A stretch of DNA of 64,000 nucleotides from Rugalucina vietnamica (taxonomy: Eukaryota; Mollusca; Bivalvia; Lucinida; Lucinidae). Location of the stretch: the NCBI GenBank assembly GCA_964017185.1, contig OZ024872.1, forward strand, positions 44,850,188 through 44,914,187, given 5' to 3'. The position numbers and the translations under genes were made by a program. Shown piece after piece: positions 43,586 through 56,104 of this stretch; within the stretch, counting starts at the first letter, position 1; every line of letters begins with the position of its first letter. Under the pieces are notes generated by a model. That model ran no database searches, had not been told where the DNA came from, and saw nothing but the letters and a program-made list of their open reading frames with translations.

Positions 43586-45133
43586 CCCAAACAAAAATAA
43601 ATGGACCTAAGATCACCCCAATGAATCATACTTGAATCATAATTCGTTAATGATCTGTTAGTGATTAAATTTGCCATGCAAATGAGCTAACGGATCACTT
43701 ATTTAAATATATTGGGGCGGTCGTTTTGCGCAACGGATCATCTCATAATCACTAAACAATCACAAACGGATCATTAATGAAACACAAATGAATCACCAAC
43801 AGATCATACTAACGAATCACCTTTAGATCACATTGTAACAAATCATTACTGGATCATACTAGCGGATCACCTTTGAATCACATTGTAACCAATCATTACC
43901 GGATCACTAACTTTCAGCATTAGATTAATGCATAATCGTGTACTACAGGGTCACAAATGGATCATTATTAAATCACTTGGAACAAAGAACACTTTTATTG
44001 CCAGGTCAAGGGCATACATAGTACACACATTCGTTAGTCTACACCTCTAAGTTCAACTATTTAACAATCTTTTGTGTCTAGTACTAAAATATAGAGCCGA
44101 GTTACTGGGCTTTGCTGAGAAAACCAAATACTTTCTCCTAATTAATTTTGTCCATTAGAGAAACATATAATTGGGCAGCATGCATATACATGTATATAAA
44201 AATGTGTACAGACGTATCAATGTCTGCAGAAAAATCGAAATCTCTTTATGTTTAGTATACATATTCATCGCATGGTATAAACGTACATTCCAACTGTAAC
44301 CAAATGTTGATTCAGATTCAGAAGACTGTTTTTGTGGAAGAAGTCACAATCATTTGTTCAAAACCTCCCAGTAAAAAGGTATACATAAATCTATGAAAAT
44401 CTATCTGGAGGTGTCTGCATGCATTAAAAGGTGGTAAAGTATATGAACTTACCAGTCAAGGTTTATTCCAACATATAATTAACAATCTGGCAAATGTATT
44501 CTTTAGCGTTCTCCCTGGATGTTTCACACTCTGACTTTCAACCTAGAGTTTGAATGGCGCGCGCATTTGGCTGTTACAATTTACACTTCGTTGAGTCAGG
44601 TGACACAAAATATAACAGGCTATTCCCGTTATCCATGTATTTACATGTTTGTACATTATGCAATATTCACTTACAGTTATGAAGTCCAAAAACGAAGAAG
44701 CATGCCGCAATCAGTAACGTATAAAACAAGACAAAAGCATTTTAACACTTAGTACCAATCGACACTGTCGGATGTAAGTTAGACCAAGAGAATATTTCCG
44801 GTCATTCTTTCTGTGGGAAAAATCATATAACAGATCACTAACCGATCACTTCGAAAATATCAGTTATACAACATATCACATAAAGACAAACCTAAGATGT
44901 AACAAATCATTATCAGATCACTTTTCCTTGGCCCAGAGAATAAAGCTTAAACGAATACCAAACAAATCGTCCAAATAAATCATTAACGGATCACTTTTAA
45001 AAAGTGTTTGTGATCTATTAGTTATCTATTTAACGGATCACAAATAAATACTATTAACGGATCACAAAAAGTGATTCAAACATGATCTAGATATGATTTA
45101 GATGTGATTCATTTCAGAATATTTTTGTTTGGG
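43586..45133. mobile_element. TGA-flanked element packed with GGATCA words, inserted in a MITE-A
   Basis: Inverted ends CCCAAACAAAAATA / tatttttgtttggg are flanked by TGA (43583-43585, 45134-45136). Outside them lie gcgaagc and tctgcgtctttg, which rejoin as the MITE-A palindrome gcgaagctgatctgcg. About 300-400 bp at each end is full of GGATCA, TGATCC and aatcac words. The middle (about 44000-44800) is ordinary AT-rich DNA with a 77-residue frame of no known family. Confidence 0.75.
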
Positions 45134-45136
45134 TGA

Positions 45137-45197
45137 TCTGCGTCTTTGCTTTTGCATATATATGCAAAACGTTTGGTTTTTCATGGCACTGCTCAAT
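45137..45197 (+). mobile_element. MITE-A right half, host of the TGA-flanked element
   Basis: tctgcgtctttgcttttgca ... ttggtttttcatggcactgc, tcaa. Its left half is reduced to about 43565-43585. Confidence 0.6.
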
Positions 45198-45263
45198 TAT
45201 ATGTTCAGATACGGGTTCGATCATCGAACTTGTTTTTAAAAGTTGTAATCCTTTTGCGTGTAG

Positions 45264-46045
45264 TCCCTGATCACGCGGCACAGTTGCTGACAAATAAGGA
45301 ACGGCTGTGCTGCGTCATCATGGACTGTACGATTCTGGCAGATGCGGTCAGTGGTGACCTTTGGGAGGGGTTTATTAATGATATGGAAGTTGTGAGCAGA
45401 AACCTTTGTTTTGCTCTTCACTTGAAGAGAACCACATTATTGAGTGAACATAATTAGGGACTAGTAAGCATTTTAAAATTATCTTAAGGGCCTTTTATAC
45501 TAAAGATCTAAATTGCATCCATAGGTTAAAGTAATGTAAGCATTAATTAAGTTTTCTATAAAGTAGGTTTTTATGTACATTTTTTTTATGCTGTAGTTGA
45601 GCAATGTCTCCTTAGTTGACATGGTTTAATGTGCATATTGTAAATATGTTAAGATTTAGGTGGAGGGTAACCCGTCTTCTGAGAGGCCATTGTCCAAGTC
45701 GGCATACTGCATGGTGGAAATAGAGTATTCTCGACCGAGGATCCAGCGATTAACATTAATTGTGTCCCCACGTCCTAGAGTGTATACGCGGATGTCACTG
45801 GGAGGAAAACAGAACTAGAGATTGTTGGTCTATGAAGATTCCTTAGCCTACTCTGTGAAATAGCGGGGTTGGACTTGAAGCAGTTATTTGAACATTATTT
45901 TTGAAAGGCACCTGTAAACAGGATACTATTCTGTAGCCGCGAGGTCTTGCCCTTAGTTGTTGCCCTGAGAGAGTAGTAATGCGTCTCAAGTGCTGAACTA
46001 TAAACGCTGCCTCGTAAATGTAATGTTAATAAAGTATAAAGTTAG
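45264..46045 (+). CDS. possible last exon of an unidentified gene, with poly(A) signal
   Basis: After acceptor-like ccttttgcgtgtag the frame reads PDHAAQLLTNKERLCCVIMD, then ADAVSGDLWEGFINDMEVVS and ends LLSEHN, TAG at 45457. About 570 bp later AATAAA (46028) is followed by an A10 tract at about 46047, resembling a transcript end or a retrocopy tail. I recognise no domain. No upstream exon was found, as the sequence immediately upstream is MITE-A. It may be a retroposed fragment. Confidence 0.3.
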
Positions 46046-46439
46046 AAAAAAAAAAACTCAAGAAGATACGTATATACTACGGTGACCCTATCAAGGGTGG
46101 AACCCCTTTATACAGATACAGATACAGTTGTATGCTGCAAACCCTTCATAATTCTATGACCAGTTTCTATTATATGTACAGGCTATGTTTAAATCTACCA
46201 TCATTTGCAGTAATATTCATTGTACATGTTGTACAACTGTGGAATCATAAATTCAACAATTACCGCACACAGGCCTATTTAATGTTTTTAACGAGACCTT
46301 TTTTTCTGCTGTTAGATTTGTGCTAAAAGAAACAATAAACTGGCTAATTGTTTTCAACACCTGATATGGTTTCATTGATAACGACATAGCTACACATCTG
46401 CGAGCAGACATAGATATGTCCTAAAAATACTACTATTTT

Positions 46440-49400
46440 CACACTACTCGATTTTGCAACCTATGGTTACGAGGGTTATATGGTTACAGTATTTCTAACT
46501 GCTTTTTAATGTTTCATTATAACAACATTGATTAATGGTTATAAGGGTAACAGTAGGTACTGTTACACAAATATAGGACTATATTCTAAGCAGGGTCTAG
46601 CTGGGTTACAGGGTTACATGGGTTACAGTAGGTTACAAGGGTTGCAAATGATTCTAAGTAAAGAGACTAAAGATGCATTTCTTTGGTGGGTATAGTTGGG
46701 TTACAGGGTTACAAGGGTTATAGTAGGTTACAAGGGTTGCACATATTAAATTAATTAATATGCAGAAGAGAGATGAATTTCTAATGGATGTTTGTTTAGG
46801 TTGCATGGTTACAAGGGTTGCAGAAGGTTACAAGGGTTGCAAATACTTCAAACCAGACCCACATATGATATGCAGTATATAGATGACTTTCTGATGGGTG
46901 TGTGTTTGGGTTACAGGGTTACAAGGGTTACAAGAGGTTACAAGGGTTGCATTTATTAATAAAAGGTTTACAGTTTTTTTAAAACTCAGAATCTTTATAT
47001 TATATGCTATAGAGTGATGAATTCAGAGGGGTGTGTGTTTGGGTTGCAGGGTTGCAAGGGTTACAAAAGGTTACATGGGTTGCAAATTTTTTAAAATCAG
47101 AATCCTTATACTATATGCAGTGGAGAGATGAATTCTGAGGGGTATGTGTTTGGGTTGCAGGGTTACAAGGGTTACGAAAGGTTACATGGGTTGCAAATTT
47201 TTTAAAATCAGAATCCTTATACTATATGCAGTGGAGAGATGAATTCTGAGGGGTATGTGTTTGGGTTGCAGGGTTACAAGGGTTGCGAAAGGTTAAATGG
47301 GTTGCAAAATTTTTAAAATCAGAATTCTTATACTATATACAGTGGAGAGATGAATTCTGAGGGGTATGTGTTTGGGTTGCAGGGTTACAAGGGTTGCGAA
47401 AGGTTACATGGGTTGCAAATTTTTTTAAATGAGAATCCTTATACTATATGCAGTGGAGAGATGTATTCTGAGGGGCATGTGTTTGGGTTGCAGGGTTACA
47501 AGGGTTGCGAAAGGTTACATGGGTTGCAAATTTTTTAAAATCAGAATCCTTATACTATATGCAGTGGAGAGATGAATTCTGAGGGGTATGTGTTTGGGTT
47601 GCAGGGTTACAAGGGTTGCGAAAGGTTACATGGGTTGCAAAATTTTTAAAATCAGAATTCTTATACTATATACAGTGGAGAGATGAATTCGGAGGGGTAT
47701 GTGTTTGGGTTGCAGGGTTACAAGGGTTGCGAAAGGTTACATGGGTTGCAAATTTTTTTAAATGAGAATCCTTATACTATATGCAGTGGAGAGATGAATT
47801 CTGAGGGGTATGTGTTTGGGTTGCAGGGTTACAAGGGTTACGAAAGGTTACATGGGTTGCAAATTTTTAAAATCAGAATCCTTATACTATATGCAGTGGA
47901 AAGATAAATTCTGAGGGGTATGTGTTTGGGTTGCAGGGTTACAAGGGTTGCGAAAGGTTACATGGGTTGCAAATTTTTTTAAATGAGAATCCTTATACTA
48001 TATGCAGTGGAGAGATGAATTCTGAGGGGTATGTGTTTGGGTTGCAGGGTTACAAGGGTTACAAAAGGTTACATGGGTTGCAAATTTTTAAAATCAGAAT
48101 CCTTATACTATATGCAGTGGAGAGATGAATTCTGAGGGGTATGTGTTTGGGTTGCAGGGTTACAAGGGTTGCGAAAGGTTACATGGGTTGCAAAATTTTT
48201 AAAATCAGAATTCTTATACTATATACAGTGGAGAGATGAATTCTGAGGGGTATGTGTTTGGGTTGCAGGCTTACAAGGGTTGCGAAAGGTTACATGGGTT
48301 GCAAATTTTTTTAAATGAGAATCCTTATACTATATGCAGTGGAGAGATAAATTCTGAGGGGTATGTGTTTGGGTTGCAGGGTTACAAGGGTTACAAAAGG
48401 TTACATGGGTTGCAAATTTTTAAAATCAGAACCCTTATACTATAAGCAGTGGAGAGATGAATTCTGAGGGGTATGTGTTTGGGTTGCAGGGTTACAAGGG
48501 TTGCGAAAGGTTACATGGGTTGCAAATTTTTTTAAATGAGAATCCTTATACTATATGCAGTGGAGAGATGAATTCTGAGGGGTATGTGTTTGGGTTGCAG
48601 GGTTACAAGGGTTACGAAAGGTTACATGGGTTGCAAATTTTTTAAAATCAGAATCCTTATACTATATGCAGTGGAGAGATGAATTCTGAGGGGTATGTGT
48701 TTGGGTTGCAGGGTTACAAGGGTTGCGAAAGGTTACATGGGTTGCAATTTTTTTTTAATGAGAATCCTTATACTATATGCAGTGGAGAGATGAATTCTGA
48801 GGGGTATGTGTTTGGGTTGCAGGGTTACAAGGGTTGCGAAAGGTTACATGGGTTGCAAATTTTTTAAAATCAGAATCCTTATACTATATGCAGTGGAGAG
48901 ATGAATTCTGAGGGGTATGTGTTTGGGTTGCAGGGTTACAAGGGTTACGAAAGGTTACATGGGTTGCAAATTTTTAAAATCAGAATCCTTATACTATATG
49001 CAGTGGAGAGATGAATTCTGAGGGGTATGTGTATGGGTTGCAGGGTTACAAGGGTTACGAAAGGTTACATGGGTTGCAAATTTTTAAAATCAGAATCCTT
49101 ATACTATATGCAGTGGAGAGATGAATTCTGAGGGGTATGTGTTTGGGTTGCAGGGTTACAAGGGTTGCGAAAGGTTACATGGGTTGCAAATTTTTTTAAA
49201 TGAGAATCCTTATACTATATGCAGTGGAGAGATGAATTCTGAGGGGTATGTGTTTGGGTTGCAGGGTTACAAGGGTTACGAAAGGTTACATGGGTTGCAA
49301 ATTTTTTAAAATCAGAATCCTTACACTATATGCAGTGGAGAGATGAATTCTGAGGGGTATGTGTTTGGATTGCAGGGTTACAAGGGTTGCGAAAGGTTAC

Positions 49401-50050
49401 ATGGGTTGCAAATTTTTTTAAATCAGAATCCTTATACTATATGCAGTGGAGAGATGAATTCTGAGGGGTATGTGTTTGGGTTGCAGGGTTACAGGGGTTG
49501 CGAAAGGTTACATGGGTTGCAAATTTTAAAAAATCAGAATCCTTATACTATATGCAGTGGAGTGATGAATTCTGAGGGGTGTGTGTTTGGGTTGCAGGGT
49601 TACAAGGGTTGCGAAAGGTTACATGGGTTGCAAATTTTTCAAAAATCAGAATCCTTATACTATATGCAATGGAGTGATGAATTCTGAGGGGTGTGTGTTT
49701 GGGTTGCAGGGTTACAAGGGTTGCGAAAGGTTACATGGGTTGCAAATTTTTCAAAAATCAGAATCCTTATACTATATGCAGTGGAGAGATGAATTCTGAG
49801 GGGTGTGTGTTTGGGTTGCAGGGTTACAAGGGTTACAAAAGGTTACATGGGTTGCAATTTTTTAAAATCAGAATCCTTATACTATATGCAGTGGAGAGAT
49901 GAATTCTGAGGGGTGTGTGTTTGGGTTGCAGGGTTACAAGGGTTACAAAAGGTTACATGGGTTGCAATTTTTTTAAAATCAGAATCCTTATACTATATTC
50001 AGTGGAGTGATGAATTCTGGGGGTATTTCTATGAAGGAGTATGTTTTTGG
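46440..50050 (+). repeat. 111-bp minisatellite, about 27 uniform units plus degenerate edges
   Basis: Uniform units run from about 47010 to 50030. Each contains gatgaattctgaggggtatg, tgtttgggttgcagggttac and aagggttgcgaaaggttaca, then a T/A run of variable length. 111 bp is 37 codons, so units read through as MNSEGYVFGLQGYKGCERLH until the T/A run changes length. Degenerate, longer units form the left edge (46440-47000) and a broken one the right edge. No start context, splice site or domain supports a gene. Confidence 0.9.
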
Positions 50051-50142
50051 GTTAGTCAGGGTAACAAGAGTTTGAAACATTTCAAACCAGACTTGATTCT
50101 AGATTCTAAAGTAGTTTTCGAGCTCATAAGGTTATAATAAGA

Positions 50143-50297
50143 GGATAAAACATTCTTTTCCGTGCATTAACGTTTGCCAAGCCCAAGGGCAATAATGTGT
50201 TGCAGCCCGAACCGCGTAGCGGTGAGGGCTGCAACGCATTATTGTCCGAGGGCTTGGCAAACGTTAATGCACTTGGAAAAGAATGTTATATCGTCAT
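50143..50297. repeat. palindromic foldback repeat
   Basis: Arms acattcttttccgtgcatta + acgtttgccaagccc and gggcttggcaaacgttaatg + cacttggaaaagaatgt surround a second complementary pair (aataatgtgttgcagccc / gggctgcaacgcattatt). Nearly the whole 155 bp folds back. Followed by (TTTA)n at about 50328-50356. Confidence 0.8.
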
Positions 50298-50547
50298 TGT
50301 TATATACCTTTCCTCCAATACATGTACATTTTATTTATTTATTTATTTATTTATTGTGAATGCTATGTCTTGAAATCGCGCATGATGACAAGCACACAGC
50401 CGTTGATTGGTAAGTGATTAGACGCAAAATGACACGTTAAATTAAGATGAAATATACGTCTGAAATGTACACTCACCTGCCATGTTAAATTTAGATGAAA
50501 TGAACATCTGTCAGTGTCCATAACATGTAAACAGGTGTATGTCAAAA

Positions 50548-50715
50548 TCTCAGGGCAATAACACCTAGGGCAATAACACCATTATTGCCCTGCTATGACG
50601 TCATCTCAGGGCATTAACACCATTATTGCCCTGCTACGGTGTCATCTCAGGGCATTAACACCGTTATTGCCCTGATATGACGTCATCTCAGGGCATTAAT
50701 GGTATTAATGCCCTA
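50548..50715. repeat. tandem array of short palindromes (gggcattaacaccattattgccct type)
   Basis: About four units of roughly 50 bp contain tctcagggcattaacacc, attattgccctgctatgacg and tcatctcagggcat. Each unit's arms are complementary, and GACGTCA words separate them. Confidence 0.8.
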
Positions 50716-51494
50716 CGACGCCTAAAACAGCAGAAAGTGTTGTCCGTTACAACACGACAAGTTTCTATTGTAGAGATACATTACTAAGGTATATAACAAT
50801 TGTGGATAATTGTGTAAAATGGACAAACCAATTGTATTCTTTATGATAAGTATCCAATGTGGATGTCAGAGTTTCTTTGTAAATAAATTATGCCAATGGT
50901 TTAGTGATTGGCTTATCCTTCAACATAAATTAAGTAAACATGATCAGATAAGTAATCTGAATTAATCCAAAATCATATATTTTCAAGCACAGTTGAAATG
51001 AAGATTACGCATATTCCCAATACACTAGAAGATCATATGAATTACACCCACCCCAAACAACTAAGATGATAGACTGGCAAGACAGGTAGAGGCTTTTGCT
51101 GGTAATATAAACCGTTTGATTAGGGAAGTGTAACATATACAATCAGAGGTGTGAATGACTTGCAATACCTCACCTGTCAGGTGAGACATGTCATAATCTA
51201 CCTGAAACATGTCATAATTTGAAATTACATGTTTCAAAAATCAAGATTAAAGGTGTGAAAATTAAAGATAAAAAACATCAGAATACTGTGAAAGATGTCA
51301 CTTTAGTTTGAGGATATTGGACATTATGATTACATTTTTTTTTTTCAGATATGGACAATGGTAAAGTTCACTGACTTCACTGTGATAGTATCCCAAAATT
51401 TTGTGATAATTTGACTCTGTCAAGGGCATATCAGAGTCTCATAAGCTACATGCCCTGTTTGAACCAAACAATGTGTGCCAAATTCAAAAATATC

Positions 51495-51544
<50 letters not shown>

Positions 51545-51920
51545 TAAAATGAACACCTCCAAAGTCTTAGTTCTGGTTCTGCTAAATTAAAAAAATTTAA
51601 ACATTTAAGTTAATAACTGACTTTGTCCTGATTGGTTAAACTTGTTACGATAGTGATAAACTTGTTACAATAGTGATTACAACCTATGTTGGTTCCTTGT
51701 TAATTTGACAAAAACTACTGAACTATTTTAGCAGATGGACCCAGCATTTTTAAAACAAAATTTCACACTATATGGAATTATGATTATGACAAAATCACAA
51801 TCGACCATCAATCCCTGGACAGCAAACCAATGGTTAATATCGATATAAATTGATCATCAATACAACGCTAGTGAGTATTCTGGTTTTAACCTTTTCTCCT
51901 TTTCTTATGTGATTCTCTTA
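50716..51920. other. no gene seen; (AAT)n microsatellite
   Basis: AT-rich. (AAT)n lies at about 51493-51541. No exon was recognised. Confidence 0.45.
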
Positions 51921-52660
51921 AGTTCAGTTCGCATGGACAAAAAATTCACGCGTGTAAATATACTCCAGTGTGCAAATTTTACTCGGGGTAAACAAATGGT
52001 GCATGCGAACGCAAATACACACCAGAGTATATTTACATATGGTTAAATTTACTCCAGGGTCTGACCAGATGCAAATTTTATTTTTACAAATACACACATG
52101 TAAATTTACTATTTTGTCCCATGCGAACGCAAAGTAAAATTTACCCATGAGTATTTTTTATTTCAAGTCATTATTGTGCTTTTAGATAACAAATTTTCAT
52201 ATTCTTTGTTCATAACTGATTATATGACAGTTGCTGAAACTGTTGACATTCTTGCTAAGTAAGAGTTTATTGCCATTCATTACATTTTAGATCATATGGA
52301 GTGCAAACAACCGCACTATTTCTTCATCATTCTTGGTGAGATTCTTTGGGCATTTTAACAGTGATTCCTTGTGAAAGGATGATAGAAGGGAACTGTATAA
52401 CTGCTACGGGTATGCCTGACCATTACATGATTTTCCTCTGCTGCCAAAGTCTACAAGAACACATTGAAGCAGCCTCTTCTTGTTTTGCAAATACAGAAAC
52501 TTAAATTAACAGGTTTTAATCCAGAAATGATAAATTTACATACAAAAATACTCCTGGTGATAAAACCCATGCGAACGCAATTTAAATTTACTCACAGGTT
52601 GATTTGCACACCGGAGTATATATTTACACGCGTGTATTTTTTGCGCATGCGAAATGGACT
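51921..52660. mobile_element. TTA-flanked TIR element, 740 bp
   Basis: The left end agttcagttcgcatggacaa and right end tgcgcatgcgaaatggact are inverted and flanked by TTA (51918-51920, 52661-52663). The TIR continues for about 55 bp (acgcgtgtaaatatactcca). Internal words catgcgaacgcaaa and aaatttactc recur in both orientations. PIF/Harbinger-like by target site. Confidence 0.75.
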
Positions 52661-53114
52661 TTACATATATCCCTGTCTAAAAGGATCATTAGCTGAACAA
52701 TGATAAGGGACAGTGCACAAGAAAACCTGGTGGCCTGACATTGACTCTGAATACAGGTAGGGAGTGGGAGATGGTTTTATTGTACAGGTTATCAGGGATC
52801 ATAAAACCAATACACAGTGGATCACAGGTATTATCCTTTAGGGGCCATTGCTCCCCTCACCCCCCTGCAGAGATAAGGTTATCACCCCATTATGACAGTC
52901 CTTTGATCTCTGGGCCATATTGCACCATTAGGGGTTATTAATTCCCCACAGAGTACAATTTTATAAAATCATACATTCAGCCTCACATGACTATTGTAAT
53001 ACTGTGTGGGTGGAACTTGCCAGGAATTCTTAACAGAATATTCGGCCTGTGAAATATCCTGGACTATAATGTTGAAAATATATTAGAAAGTATGGAAGAA
53101 TTAAAAATGTGATA

Positions 53115-53400
53115 GTCTGTACCTTAGAAGAGATAAGTTTATGTACAAGGTCTCTAAAAATGAATGCCCACCCTATATCAACATTTTTTTTCATCAAAGG
53201 ATACCGAAAATTTGCCTACTCTAAGATCATTATCAGAACATTCATTAGAAATTTTCAAACAGAGTTTAGCATACTATGGACCCATCATTTGGAATAGCCT
53301 ACCATCAAGTTTGAAATCACTTGATAGCACTCACAAATTCCAAGTGGTTGAAAGAACCTCAACTTTTCAATTCATAATTCTTCTGTGCATATGTAAATGT
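53115..53400 (+). pseudogene. LINE reverse-transcriptase C-terminal relic
   Basis: The frame RRDKFMYKVSKNECPPYIN shifts at a T8 run into SEHSLEIFKQSLAYYGPIIW, NSLPSSLKSLDSTHKFQ. The R..KFMYKV..N.CP and YYGP..WNSLP..LK...S...F patterns are usual at the C-terminus of CR1/jockey-type LINE ORF2 proteins. Truncated and frameshifted; inactive. It is followed by a (GT)n tract at about 53436-53484. Confidence 0.65.
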
Positions 53401-53431
53401 ATGTTGTTGTTTTTTCTTCTCTCTATTCTTT

Positions 53432-53486
<55 letters not shown>

Positions 53487-54133
53487 CTGTGTTTATATGG
53501 ATCATTATAATTTGGAGGTGTGCAACATTCTGTTTATGCCAGTACAGCTCTATGCATGCTTGCTTTTTCCTTTTGAAATGATTTTTGCTTTATATGTAAA
53601 TTGTGTATGTTTCATCAGGGAGCTCAGTGTTAACCTGGAGTTCGTACTCAATTACATCAAAGGTTCCATCTCCTGCACCGCCACACCATTAGCAAAATCT
53701 GCAGATAACTTGACTGGTTCCCGTTTTAGACTATCATTTACATGCATGTGCTGACAACCAGTTACTACCCGGATTTCATGAAATGAAAATAAAAAAAAAA
53801 TAATAATTTGTTATACATGCACGTTGCATACATTCAATTGTCAAAAGCGATTGACTGAGCGACATGATAAATGTAAAAAACTTTTGCTCTGGCGTCGAAA
53901 ACATCTAATTTTTGACAACGAAAATAATCGGAAACATACTTTAATTAAATTGACGTCATTCGCTCTGTCAGTACTTCAAATAATTCCTTATTCCAATTAG
54001 TTCCTTTTCGTTGCTGATGAGAATAAAAACATGTATAGAAAAGATAAGAAATAAATTTTGCATTAAATTTTACAAATTGTATTACTTTGTACATGTACTT
54101 TACATGTATGTGGATGTATTTGTTTTCAAGCGC

Positions 54134-54142
<9 letters not shown>

Positions 54143-54164
<22 letters not shown>

Positions 54165-54406
54165 TTTTGATTCAGTTTTACGTCCCTTTCAAGCTTTTTC
54201 ACTCATATCGAGACGAATCAATCGGTAGGTGGGGCGAAAACCGGAGTACCCGGGGAAAAACCACCTGACACACCCGCAAGCAGAACATGGCTTGTCTCAC
54301 ATATGAATTCGTGCCCCGTGCGAGGGGCGAACCCACATTGGTGAGATGATAGAATGATCAAGAGCACTGAAGTCAGCGACCTTAACCACTCGGCAACGGG
54401 GGCCGC
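54143..54406 (-). mobile_element. tRNA-derived SINE, near full length
   Basis: Minus strand: head ggcccccgttgccgagtggt with A box (GTTGCCGAGTGGTTAAGG, Leu/Ser-tRNA-like) and B box gggttcgcccc, then core acaagccatgttctgcttgc, cgggtgtgtcaggtggtttt, and an A-rich tail (T-run at 54149-54168 on +). A 96-residue minus-strand frame (PVAEWLRSLTSVLLIILSSH) is a translation of the SINE. Confidence 0.85.
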
Positions 54407-54409
54407 CTC

Positions 54410-56100
54410 AAGCGCTTTCATTTTATTTTTCTTAGTAATGTCGATGAAGCTTTCGTTTGCACGTGTCACACACATGCAGTGGCTGTGTATACACGTCATC
54501 ATTATCATAGAAAAAACTGCAAACTAGCAGTCTGCTTTATTTCAAATTCATTTTGACTGTTTTTTCAAAACATTACCAAACACTCGACGTAGCCGTGTGT
54601 CGAAATTTCACGGAGTACCTCCAATGTTGAAAAAGATTGTTAATTATAAGGTTTCAAGCTTATTTGACTGTTTAATTTCATAATTTTAAACGAACTCGGG
54701 CATACATATTCTTACTAAATGATTTACGATTAATATATATATTCGTCTTAAATAATTTTTTCATGTATTAGACATTGTACGGGATGCGTCATAAGCGATA
54801 GGTCTATGTGGTACATATCGTATTCACAGATAAAGACACAAAAATCCACAGAACCATGTTTTAAAATGCGATAAAACAGCAATACGGCACTTCCCGGCAT
54901 AAATGCGAGGTTCATTAGATTAAATTGCAAAGTTTGTCATACGTAAGTATTAAATGAAAATTTGTCGCAAAGCGTCGGAACAATGTTAAATTTTAAAAGA
55001 AAAACACCACTTTTTTTGAAAATTAGAAATGTCAGTTATAGGCTTTTCGTCTTTAATTCCACAGAACACCGAAGTTGTATCTACGCATATCATCTTAATT
55101 ATGGTTCAGACACTTAATCGTAATTAAATTTCATTGAGTGCGCATACATGAAGACACTTGCGCATACGGCACTCTTATTTCCGGTAATAAAATTCAGGCG
55201 AAGTTCTGGAATCCTTAAGAAGCTACCGCGGTGCAGGAGATAGGGATCAAAGGCGATAACAATTAGGTGATAATGGCTCTCGACTGTTGGTCTTTTTGCA
55301 TTGAAGTGTATGGAGCACACGGTGCTAATTCCCGCTATAATTAAGTACGAATTCCAGGTATAACAGTTCCCTGGTTTCATGTACACATATATTTATTATA
55401 GGGCCTCATGGAAGATTAGTTTTGTAACTAAATGTGTTACCCTCTCAAAATAAAGACTATTATTATTATTATTTGTTTGTTTGTTTGAATTGATGCTTTA
55501 CGTGTCAACAGCAAAGGTCATGACGGGACATTGCCTCCATTTTATGGGACTTTTACCCAACATTAGGATGTAATGACACTCAAAATGTACTTCTTAAACT
55601 AAGCCAATAAGGCTTATATGTATGGATTGTTTGACTATACCACTTTTCCTGGGCAGGCTCAGACTTGAGCAGTTAACCAGTGATCAGATGGCCGGTCAGT
55701 AGCTTATTATTATTTTAACCAAATGAACAGTGGCACCAATATAGCTCCTTCAGGATGCCATTCATACTGTGACTCCCATATGTATCTGAATAAAGACTTT
55801 TATCAACATTTCTGTACATTTATCACAACCTTAAAAACATTAACGTCTCAAATAAATATATAAATAAAATAAAAAAAATAATGTAGAGTTAAAAAAATAT
55901 ATACCGATATAAAATATGAAATAAGTTTTTGGTCCAGCAAAATTGCCGGGTTCTTTTGCACTGGAATTTTGTTTGTTTTTGATAACAACTGTCAACAAGA
56001 GATACTGTTAGTGTTAACCAGAGATGCATCTTGCCATAATGTGCATGAATGAAAGCAATATGATTCAAATGTCTTCTCAGGGTTTACACTGCACAGCCAT
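54410..56100. other. no gene recognised
   Basis: AT-rich sequence. A TTTGTTTG tract at about 55473-55488 precedes a SINE-like but unassigned segment (atgacgggacattgcctcca). No exon could be supported. Confidence 0.4.
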
Positions 56101-56104
56101 CTGC

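Noticed and set aside
47350..49902. Chain of 60-114 residue frames reading MNSEGYVFGLQGYKG
   Set aside because: They are translations of the 111-bp minisatellite; frame breaks follow the homopolymer length and no gene structure surrounds them.
46440..50050. CRISPR-like repeat array
   Set aside because: Units are contiguous without unique spacers, and the DNA is animal nuclear sequence.
53164..53754. 196-residue frame with a long Cys-Val run
   Set aside because: It is a LINE relic read into a (GT)n microsatellite; the Cys-Val stretch is the microsatellite.
54218..54508. 96-residue minus-strand frame with PVAEWLRSLTS
   Set aside because: It is the tRNA-derived SINE read as protein.
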